Below, one piece after another: positions 6,693-13,441 of a DNA stretch of 16,227 bases. Within the stretch, counting starts at the first letter, position 1. Each line of letters starts with the position of its first letter. Source of the stretch: Candidatus Falkowbacteria bacterium CG10_big_fil_rev_8_21_14_0_10_39_9 (lineage in GTDB: Bacteria > Patescibacteriota > Patescibacteriia > Patescibacteriales > UBA12465); assembly GCA_002778645.1 (NCBI GenBank), contig PFAQ01000040.1, forward strand, positions 455 through 16,681, given 5' to 3'. The position numbers were made by a program, and so were the translations under genes. The notes beneath the pieces are model-generated. The model did not search any database and had not been told where the DNA came from. It saw only the letters and a program-made list of their open reading frames with translations.

Positions 6693-9600
6693 CTACTTTT
6701 TAAACTCACAAATTCCCTTAAAATCACAGAATTGACACTTGATACTGTCGGGATCGGGGGTAAAATTCAGACTCTTAATAGCTTTAATCTCGGCAATAAT
6801 TTCAGATTGCAATTTTTCAATTTCTTTGGGTTTAGGGACAAAGGAAACCTTCTCACCATTTTCTAGATAATAATAACTAAGAGTACTGACTTTCACTGGC
6901 AAAAAATCTTCTAAAAATAATTGGTACAAAATTAATTGGCGCTTATCCTTCCATTCCAACTTCTCTTTGGGATTGCCGGTCTTGTAATCCAAAATCTCCA
7001 GCGTACCATCAGCCAATTTATCAACGCGATCAATAGCGCCCTTGATAGACTCGCCGCCAATTTTGAAGACAAAATCTTTCTCTAAAAACAATATCTGAGG
7101 CAAGCTATCTGTCGCTAGATTATGCACAAACCGCTGTAAAATTACTCGACCATTTTGCTGATACTTAACTTGATTTTGCAGATCACCATAGCCATCACCA
7201 TTCCAATACTTATCATATAGAGCCATGATTCTAGCCTCGGACAAATCATCTTGAGTGCTAACCAACTGCTTTTCTTCTCCCACTAAAAGCGGAAGCATAA
7301 ACTCTCGGAGCACCTCATGCATCAGGTGACCAAAAATCAGGCTAGGCTTGTCAGTTGGAGCTGGGATGCGCAGAATAAAGGCTAATTTATATTGGAGCGG
7401 ACAAGAGGCATAGGCGGCTAACTGGGAAAAGGAAAATTTTTCTGGTAGTTGCACCGCCAAAACCTTTTGCTCGGCTTCATTAACATTATCATCCAGACGC
7501 TTAATATCTCGAAACAAGTCAGTTTCCGTGGGCAAATCAATCTGCCCAGTCTCCGGATCAATGCCCATTTCGGTAATAAACCGGGAAGGCTTTTTGGGCT
7601 TAGCCCCACCATAATCCTTGGCAGCGGTTAAGTAGAGTTCATTCTTAGCCCGAGTCATGGCCACATAAAACAAGCGACGTTCTTCTTCCAGATGAAAATC
7701 AGAACCTTCGCCTAATTTTTCTTTGATCATGGCAGCGGGGATAGAAATTCTCTCCCCCCGATTAATCGTCGGGAATCTTTTATCCACCAAATCAACCACA
7801 AAGACATATTTAAACTCTAATCCCTTAGCGGCATGAATGGTCATAATTTTGACAACATCAGCATCGTCGTAATCCAAGCGCAAAGATCCGGTTTCCCCAG
7901 CTTCCATTTCTAAATTAATAATTTCGATAAAGTCCTTCAAGCGCAGATCGGGATCAGCGGTTTCAAATTCTTTAATTTTTTGATAAAACTGATTAAGATA
8001 AGAAAATATTTCTCGATCTTCATCATGATCTAAAGTCTTAAATAGACCAATGTCATAAACAAATTTTACAAACAAACGACTCGGTTTAGAATTTTTAGCC
8101 AGTTCCGAATGAGCTTCCACAAAACCTAATAGACTATTAATATTAGCCACTGATTCGGCGGAAACATTATTGATGCTAGAAATATTTTTCAGGGCTTCAT
8201 AAAGCGACCAGACCTTGGTGCGAGCCACTTTGTTGATATTAACCAAGTCCTCATAAGCGACTTTAAAGACGTCCATATTTAACACTCGGAATAAAGCGGC
8301 TGACTCATGGTAATTATCCAGTAATTTAAAATAGGAAATAATATCGAGGATAATCGGCTTGAAATATAAACCCTTCAAAGACACAAATTGATAAGGTAAT
8401 CCCTGGCGTTTTAATTCCTTGATATATTTATCGGCCGTATCGTTAGCGCGAACTAAAATGGCGAAATCCTGCCAAGACACCCCGGTTTGGCTTTGATATT
8501 CGGACTTAATTTTATCCACCACAAAAGCTGCTGCCTCATGATCATTATTAAAATTCAAAAATTTAACTCGGGGTGACAAACTAGATTCGGCGGGGCGTTT
8601 AGCCACTAGTTTTTTGTTAATATTTAATTTCGCCTCCAAGCGATTAGGATTATTGTTTTGGACAAAATGATAGGCCTTGTCTAGAATCTCTTGCTGGGAG
8701 CGATAGTTTTCCGTCAAAATAATTTCTTGAGCCTCAGGGTAATCATCTTTGAATTGCAAGATATTAGAGATTGAGGCGCCTCTAAACTTATAAATAGAAT
8801 TATGAACAACAACGTCGTTGGCCACAAAATTATGAGTCCAGCTGACCTCTAAATCATAAACGACCACTTCTTTTTTTTCTTCTGTTCTTTTTATAATCTG
8901 GTCATAAATAATTCCATTTCCGACAACCACTGGCAAAAACATTCCGGGCAAGATATTTTTAGCTGGAATGACTGAGGCCTTTTCGTGAGTTTTATTAGTC
9001 TTGCCCACCTTGATCTGATTATCAATTATGCCACCGCTGGCAGCTTGAATGTTTTTAGCAATTTTACCTAAACGAGTCAGATCACTATCACTAAGCCTTA
9101 ATCGATAGCCAGCTTTAGCCTTAGTTAAATTAAAACCCATCTTCCTTAATTTATTAATTGTCGGCTGATGTGAAGTTTCCACTGATAACAAATGAGTCAC
9201 CGCCGGACTTTGCAAAAATAATTTAGAGACCCCCTTAGAGCGATAATTTCGATGACACATCTCTAAATTAATTTTAATTCGAACCTTACCGCCTCGATTT
9301 ACCGCTCCTAAGGCAAATTGATGGTCCTCCAGATCCAAATCTAAATCTCGTGCCATTTTAATTACTCCCCGGGCCACATCTAATTCTTGATATAATCGTT
9401 CGCTCCATTTTTTCTTATCAATAATTCCATCTCGCTCACAAAAACAAACTGTCGGAATGCCATATTTTAAGGCCCATAAAGTTTCATGATAACGTGCCTC
9501 AGCTTCGCTAGCAAAAGATCTAACGGCTAAAATTCTATCAGCTGACCGCTCTAATCTTAATCTGGTTTTAATATTATTAGTAATGCCAATACGCCAACCC

Positions 9601-10739
9601 AGCGACTGCTTGTTCATTAAGTAAACATAATAAAACTTTTTATCAGTTTGACCAGGTAAATAAGAAAACATTTTATGATTATCAGTAACCTTAATTTTCC
9701 GTCCGCCAGAGGTAGAAAAAGTAATTAAGCGACAATTTTTCTTAGTTTTATTAACAAAATCCACTCGGCCATAGCTCAAATAACCCCGACCGACAGCCGT
9801 AGCCACTTCAGTGCCAACTTTTATTCTATCAATTCGTTGTTTACCAGTTTTAGTTATAATCAAACTGTCCCCCGGCAAACATTGATCGTCATCGCCCACC
9901 ACTACTAAATTTAACTTCTCTCCGGCCAATAATTTAAGTAATTCATACTGAGCCATGTTGGTGTCCTGAAACTCATCCACCATCATGTACTTAAATTTTT
10001 CTGAATAAATTTTCAAAATATTAGGACGCTCCTGCAATAGTCTTAGGGTATAGAAAATCAAATCACCAAAATCCAAAAAATTATTATCCAATAATAATTG
10101 ATTATAAATTTCATAGGCTCGAGCCAGCTCTTTAATTCTCTCCGCTTCCAATTCCTCATCACCATCTTCAACTTCTAGCTCGCCATCTGAATTAGATTTT
10201 TTCGGAATAGCTGCTCCTTTTCCTTCTAAAGTCTCGGCATATTTTACATAATCGCTGGGAGAAATATTCTCGTCTTTAAGACGAGAAAAATGCTTGATAA
10301 TCTCATGGATAAACTTATTAGGATTGCCCAAGGGGCGATAATAATCCAGTTCCAAATCATCTAAATGGCGCTTAATGAGCACCCATTGTTCAGTGGTATT
10401 AAGTAATTTAAAGTCTGGATTCAAGCCAATATCTAGCCCATGTTGGCGCAATAATCTTTCACAGAAACCGTGAAAAGTATTAATCCAAAGATCAAAATAA
10501 CCGTAAGGTAAAATCTTGTCTGCTCTTTCCTCCATTTCTGAAGTCGCCTTGTCAGTAAAAGTCAGAATCAAAATATCATCGGGATTAATTTTTTTCTCCA
10601 AGATTAAATAGGCTAAGCGATTGATTAGCACTGTAGTTTTTCCCGTTCCCGCTCCCGCCACAATCAAGAGTGGACCGGCATCATGGGTAACGGCCTGAAG
10701 TTGAGAGGGATTAAGATTGTCTAATAATTCATTAGCCAT
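6693..10739 (-). CDS. UvrD/PcrA-like helicase with C-terminal PD-(D/E)XK Fe-S nuclease, interrupted by an intein
   Basis: SF1 DNA helicase fused to a RecB/AddB-family nuclease, expected to unwind and trim DNA in repair or recombination. The precursor has 1348 residues, 987 after removal of the intein (287-647). The Q motif is near 10-18, Walker A AGAGTGKT at 28-35, TFTDKA at 60-65 and motif II DEFQDT at 255-260. Motif III is split as VGDDDQ / SIYKFRGAS. Motif IV is ENYRS; later come TIHAAKGLEF (motif V) and LFYVAMTRAK (motif VI). The nuclease has H1141, D1237 (AIDRVD), and D1251/K1253 in DYKTG. C1113, C1335, C1338 and C1344 are placed as in the AddB/AdnB-type iron-sulfur cluster. An acidic insert lies at about 184-200. 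It starts 3 nt after the M16 peptidase gene. It could be an AddA/AdnB-like enzyme rather than housekeeping PcrA, so no symbol is given. Confidence 0.92.
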   Translation of the reverse strand: MANELLDNLNPSQLQAVTHDAGPLLIVAGAGTGKTTVLINRLAYLILEKKINPDDILILTFTDKATSEMEERADKILPYGYFDLWINTFHGFCERLLRQHGLDIGLNPDFKLLNTTEQWVLIKRHLDDLELDYYRPLGNPNKFIHEIIKHFSRLKDENISPSDYVKYAETLEGKGAAIPKKSNSDGELEVEDGDEELEAERIKELARAYEIYNQLLLDNNFLDFGDLIFYTLRLLQERPNILKIYSEKFKYMMVDEFQDTNMAQYELLKLLAGEKLNLVVVGDDDQCLPGDSLIITKTGKQRIDRIKVGTEVATAVGRGYLSYGRVDFVNKTKKNCRLITFSTSGGRKIKVTDNHKMFSYLPGQTDKKFYYVYLMNKQSLGWRIGITNNIKTRLRLERSADRILAVRSFASEAEARYHETLWALKYGIPTVCFCERDGIIDKKKWSERLYQELDVARGVIKMARDLDLDLEDHQFALGAVNRGGKVRIKINLEMCHRNYRSKGVSKLFLQSPAVTHLLSVETSHQPTINKLRKMGFNLTKAKAGYRLRLSDSDLTRLGKIAKNIQAASGGIIDNQIKVGKTNKTHEKASVIPAKNILPGMFLPVVVGNGIIYDQIIKRTEEKKEVVVYDLEVSWTHNFVANDVVVHNSIYKFRGASISNILQFKDDYPEAQEIILTENYRSQQEILDKAYHFVQNNNPNRLEAKLNINKKLVAKRPAESSLSPRVKFLNFNNDHEAAAFVVDKIKSEYQSQTGVSWQDFAILVRANDTADKYIKELKRQGLPYQFVSLKGLYFKPIILDIISYFKLLDNYHESAALFRVLNMDVFKVAYEDLVNINKVARTKVWSLYEALKNISSINNVSAESVANINSLLGFVEAHSELAKNSKPSRLFVKFVYDIGLFKTLDHDEDREIFSYLNQFYQKIKEFETADPDLRLKDFIEIINLEMEAGETGSLRLDYDDADVVKIMTIHAAKGLEFKYVFVVDLVDKRFPTINRGERISIPAAMIKEKLGEGSDFHLEEERRLFYVAMTRAKNELYLTAAKDYGGAKPKKPSRFITEMGIDPETGQIDLPTETDLFRDIKRLDDNVNEAEQKVLAVQLPEKFSFSQLAAYASCPLQYKLAFILRIPAPTDKPSLIFGHLMHEVLREFMLPLLVGEEKQLVSTQDDLSEARIMALYDKYWNGDGYGDLQNQVKYQQNGRVILQRFVHNLATDSLPQILFLEKDFVFKIGGESIKGAIDRVDKLADGTLEILDYKTGNPKEKLEWKDKRQLILYQLFLEDFLPVKVSTLSYYYLENGEKVSFVPKPKEIEKLQSEIIAEIKAIKSLNFTPDPDSIKCQFCDFKGICEFKK
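8799..9881 (-). mobile_element. Intein with GIY-YIG-like nuclease domain, inserted in helicase motif III
   Basis: An in-frame insert of 361 residues (287-647 of the precursor). It begins with C287 (block A, CLPGDSLI). Block B has T352xxH355 (VTDNH). It ends with block F YDLEV, then HNFVA and penultimate H646 plus terminal N647; the +1 residue is S648. All residues expected for self-splicing are present. Between the splicing blocks, about 368-433 resembles a GIY-YIG fold: YVYLM with Y373, RIGIT at 383-387, R393 eight residues after G385, and E419 in YHETLWALKYG. The Tyr of YIG is Arg, as in T5orf172-like members that have K-I-G. Residues about 440-580 are unassigned and may bind DNA. Removing the insert restores an uninterrupted GDDDQSIYKFRGA motif III. 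Confidence 0.93.
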
Positions 10740-10742
10740 AAG

Positions 10743-12017
10743 TTACTTAATTTTCAAAGCTGCTTGCAATTGTTTGGCATCAGCCTGAGAGCCGATCACT
10801 GCTAAATTTAGATTTTTTTCGACAAAGATATTTCTCGCCACCCGTCTAATATCAGAAATGGTTACGGCTTTAATTTTTTGCAAAAATTCCTCGGGAGCGA
10901 TTAAAGCTTTCTCCATCACCGCGCGACTGGCATACCAATTAGCGACGTCATCGGAAGCTTCTAGTTGAATAGCCAAACGACCAGAATATAAATCTTTAGC
11001 TCGTTTCAATTCAGCTTCAGTGACATTTTCGTCAATCATTTTTTGATAAGCCTCAACTATTAACCGAGCTGACTCCTCCACCTTATCCTTAGGAACTCCG
11101 GCCTGAGTGACTAAATAACCAGAATCAACATAATGTTCATTATGAGTTCGAACATAGTAGGCCAAACCTCGTCTTTCTCGCAGTTCGATAAAGAGACGAG
11201 AGCTCATTGAACCACCTAAAATTACTGCTAAAAGCTTGACAGCAAACCCATCTTTATGACCGATCGGAAAAGTTCTGACACCAACAGAAAGATGGGACTG
11301 GTCAGTTGCCTTAATCTTAATCTTTAGGGCTGGAGCGTTTTGCTTTTCAACTAATTTAACTTTCGAACGGAATTTATTAATCGGATAATCTTTAAATAAT
11401 TTATTGGCGGCCTGAGCTACTTGATCGAGCTTAACATTGCCAGCCACAACGACAAAAGTACTATTAACACCGTATTGTGTCTTTAAATAACGCTTAAAAT
11501 CAGCCTGTTTAAAAGAGTTAACTGTTTCTTTGGTGCCGATAGTATAGCGACCGGCCGGAGTATCACCATATAAAAGCTCTTCAAAGACATCTTCCATTTG
11601 AGCCATCGGATTATCCTCATACATATTAATCTCTTCAATAATCACCCCCTTCTCTCGTTCAATTTCTGCCGCTTCAAATTTAGAATTAATCAACATATCA
11701 CTCAAAATATCTAAGGCTTCAGATAATTTATGAGCCTCAGTCTTCACAAAATAACCGGTATAGTCTTTGCCGGTAAAAGCATTATACTCTCCGCCTAAAG
11801 CATCCAACTCAGAGGCTAACGCTAAAGTATTGGGGCGAGACTTAGTCCCCTTAAAAAACATATGTTCCACAAAATGGGATAGGCCGCTATCAGTCTTAGT
11901 CTCATTTTTGGAACCGGTCTTGACAACCACCAAAACCGTCACCGTTTTAGTCCCAGCCATCGGAATAACGATCAAAGGTAGCTTGTTTTTTAACTTAGAA
12001 ATCTTAATTTTATTCAT
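10743..12017 (-). CDS. M16 family zinc metallopeptidase (processing-peptidase-like)
   Basis: A 424-residue member of the insulinase/mitochondrial-processing-peptidase family, as found in many bacteria. The inverted zinc motif HFVEH is at 48-52, and the third ligand E128 lies 76 residues further in GVIIEEI, the expected spacing. The second half has the family's RERRGLAY segment after GGSMSSRLF, followed by YVDSGYL. There is no signal peptide, so it is probably cytoplasmic; the substrate is unknown. It is the first gene of the minus-strand unit, and its stop is 3 nt before the helicase start (TAA-CTT-ATG), suggesting coupling. Confidence 0.93.
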   Translation of the reverse strand: MNKIKISKLKNKLPLIVIPMAGTKTVTVLVVVKTGSKNETKTDSGLSHFVEHMFFKGTKSRPNTLALASELDALGGEYNAFTGKDYTGYFVKTEAHKLSEALDILSDMLINSKFEAAEIEREKGVIIEEINMYEDNPMAQMEDVFEELLYGDTPAGRYTIGTKETVNSFKQADFKRYLKTQYGVNSTFVVVAGNVKLDQVAQAANKLFKDYPINKFRSKVKLVEKQNAPALKIKIKATDQSHLSVGVRTFPIGHKDGFAVKLLAVILGGSMSSRLFIELRERRGLAYYVRTHNEHYVDSGYLVTQAGVPKDKVEESARLIVEAYQKMIDENVTEAELKRAKDLYSGRLAIQLEASDDVANWYASRAVMEKALIAPEEFLQKIKAVTISDIRRVARNIFVEKNLNLAVIGSQADAKQLQAALKIK

Positions 12018-12032
12018 ATTTTACTAGGTTAT

Positions 12033-12060
12033 TTTATATTTCATTTTAAATTTAGCACAA
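12033..12060 (-). promoter_or_regulatory. Possible promoter for the M16-helicase-ruvB-queA unit
   Basis: In the 83-nt divergent gap, the minus strand has TATAAA (12033-12038) with TTGTGC (12055-12060) 16 nt upstream. The -35 match is weak. No Shine-Dalgarno precedes the M16 ATG at 12017. Confidence 0.3.
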
Positions 12061-12072
12061 ATCTGCTATAAT
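12045..12072 (+). promoter_or_regulatory. Promoter for radC and the downstream 75-residue gene
   Basis: TATAAT at 12067-12072 is preceded by TGC, making an extended -10. TTTAAA (12045-12050) sits 16 nt upstream. The leader would be about 22 nt, AT-rich and without a Shine-Dalgarno. Confidence 0.5.
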
Positions 12073-12100
12073 TAAAAGCGAAAATAATAATTATAATAAT

Positions 12101-12823
12101 ATGCCTAAATATCAAATTAAAACCCATGAAATGTTAACCATGAGCATCACCGACAAACAATATGTCATGCGAGTTTGCGATATGCCAGACGAGGAAAAAC
12201 CGCGGGAAAAATTAATTGCCCACGGACCCCGCAACCTCTCCATCGCTGAATTATTAGCCATTGTTTTGGGAACCGGCACCAAAAAAGAAGAGGTGATGAC
12301 CATGGCCTCTCGCTTGCTAAGAGAATATAGCAAAAAGAATATTATAAACCAAACTAACCCCACAGCAATTACGAACGAATTGAAAGTTCCTCCAGTCAAA
12401 TCTTGTTAAATAGTAGCCTGCTTTGAACTGGGCCGCCGCTTATTTCAGAAAAAGAGCGAAGGCCTAAATAATATCCGTTCGGCCCGTCAAGCTTTTGATT
12501 ATTTAACAGACATGCACAACTTAAACAAAGAACAGTTTCGCGGCCTCTACCTCAACAGTCGCTATCAATTAATCCACGATGAAGTTATTTCAGTTGGCAG
12601 TCTTAACGCCAGTATTGTTCACCCGCGGGAAGTTTTTCAACCGGCCATTCAATATGGCGCAACCGCCATTATTGTCGCCCATAATCATCCTTCGGGCGAC
12701 CTGAAAGCCAGTGCTGCTGATCGTGAGGTAACTGACAAATTGAAAGAAGCTGGAAAGATTCTAGGAATCGAAATTTTAGATCATATTATCATTACTGAGA
12801 ATAAATTTATTAGCATTCTCTAA
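12101..12823 (+). pseudogene. radC: RadC family (JAMM/MPN) gene interrupted by one in-frame TAA
   Basis: The frame from 12101 to 12823 would encode 240 residues, normal for RadC, but a TAA at 12407-12409 splits it. Before the stop lies the RadC N-terminal helical part, with KPREKLIAHGP, LSIAELLAIVLGTGT and PPVKSC. After it, in the same frame, follow IVACFELGRRLF and the MPN domain. The metal motif HNHPSGDLKASAAD fits H-x-H-x7-S-x2-D. Many relatives read K-A-C-Q-I-V-A here, so the TAA most likely replaces CAA (Gln), one C-to-T change. There is no frameshift. An ATG at 12512 could restart translation and yield a 103-residue MPN-only protein, but it has no Shine-Dalgarno. RadC function is unsettled; it is no longer thought to be a classical repair protein. 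Alternatives are a sequencing error, strain polymorphism or readthrough. Confidence 0.8.
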
Positions 12824-12824
12824 T

Positions 12825-13052
12825 ATGCCCTACCAAATAAAAACTCCAACTTGGTTAGTCAAAGACGAGACTAGCATTAAGTTCCACGTGGCTAACGATG
12901 ATTATTTTGGTACCATGGCCACGCTATTAGATTTGTTAAAACAAGCCATTTATAAGCCCCAACCTGATACTAAAAAAATCAAAGCCGCCTTTGAAAATAT
13001 GGAAAAAGATTTTATGTGGCTCCAAGAGAATTATAAAATCAGCTCTAAATAG
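12825..13052 (+). CDS. Unrecognised 75-residue protein coupled to radC
   Basis: I do not recognise this family. The start follows the radC stop by one base (TAATATG), so the two were probably translated together. The protein is soluble-looking and mixed charge, with a predicted helical second half (MATLLDLLKQAIYK, then KKIKAAFENMEKDFMWLQ). No signal peptide or membrane helix is visible. Its first residues, MPYQIKT, resemble the start of the radC product, MPKYQIKT. An efficient terminator lies immediately after the stop. It keeps an intact frame although radC is broken, so it may still be expressed. Confidence 0.7.
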   Translation: MPYQIKTPTWLVKDETSIKFHVANDDYFGTMATLLDLLKQAIYKPQPDTKKIKAAFENMEKDFMWLQENYKISSK

Positions 13053-13084
13053 AAAAGCCTCATCTCTGATAATGAGGCTTTTTT
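13053..13084. terminator. Intrinsic terminator between the radC unit and the 104-residue gene
   Basis: AAAAGCCTCAT (13053-13063) and ATGAGGCTTTT (13072-13082) form a perfect 11-bp stem with an 8-nt loop, followed by a T-run to 13084. It starts at the base after the stop at 13052. It lies just past the convergent minus-strand gene ending at 13086, and its A-run lets it work in both directions. Confidence 0.9.
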
Positions 13085-13085
13085 G

Positions 13086-13400
13086 TTATTCAAAGTAGAC
13101 TATAATTCCCTTAACACAACGTTCATTAATATAACGAATTTCAATCCGGTCCTCCAAGTCTTCTGGAGAAATATTAATAAGGCAAGTCAGAGGAATAACC
13201 GGGTGAGACGCCGGATCAAACTTAGGGTTAGTAACGGCCACCAAGACTTTGTCATTATTTTCAATTAAGTAGGTTAGCCAACCACCATAATTACCCGACC
13301 AGGAAGCAATAATCTCACCTAAAATGTCCGGTTCAATAATCTGCCCCTTTTGGGGTCGCGGGGTAAGCGGCCGCGATTTATAATAACCATAATATTGCAT
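13086..13400 (-). CDS. Unrecognised 104-residue protein with strong Shine-Dalgarno
   Basis: I do not recognise this family. The start at 13400 is supported by GGAGGT (13406-13411) five bases upstream, the best ribosome site in the window. The N-terminus is rich in Tyr, Pro, Arg and Lys (MQYYGYYKSRPLTPRP). The middle is hydrophobic/aromatic (GEIIASWSGNYGGWLTYLI), followed by beta-like strands (DKVLVAVTNPKFD, VIPLTCLINISPEDL) and a C-terminal strand GIIVYFE. No signal peptide or membrane helix is visible. It may be a small beta-rich domain, but that is inference. It lies 41 nt after the O-antigen-ligase-like gene and ends against the terminator. Confidence 0.75.
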   Translation of the reverse strand: MQYYGYYKSRPLTPRPQKGQIIEPDILGEIIASWSGNYGGWLTYLIENNDKVLVAVTNPKFDPASHPVIPLTCLINISPEDLEDRIEIRYINERCVKGIIVYFE

Positions 13401-13405
13401 GACAC

Positions 13406-13411
13406 ACCTCC
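13406..13411 (-). promoter_or_regulatory. Shine-Dalgarno of the 104-residue gene
   Basis: Minus-strand GGAGGT, extendable to GGAGGTG, is well spaced from the ATG at 13398-13400. It fixes the start codon and supports the frame over the opposite-strand open frame that overlaps it. Confidence 0.75.
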
Positions 13412-13441
13412 AATCTAAGGGTTTAAAAGAACTAAACTATT

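Noticed and set aside
12101..12409. The first part of radC as an independent 102-residue gene
   Set aside because: It ends inside the RadC signature, and the same frame continues after the stop with the rest of the family, so it is half of a broken gene.
12407..12409. TAA recoded as an amino acid in this organism
   Set aside because: TAA is the natural end of rel, ruvB, queA, rpsU and others here. The recoding known in some Patescibacteria concerns TGA, not TAA.
12407..12520. Frameshift as the cause of the radC break
   Set aside because: 12101 and 12512 are in the same frame and the intervening codons read as RadC (IVACFELGRRLF), so only a nonsense codon is needed.
13083..13268. Short plus-strand frame overlapping the 104-residue gene
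   Set aside because: It starts in the terminator T-run, has no ribosome site, and is complementary to a frame with a strong Shine-Dalgarno.
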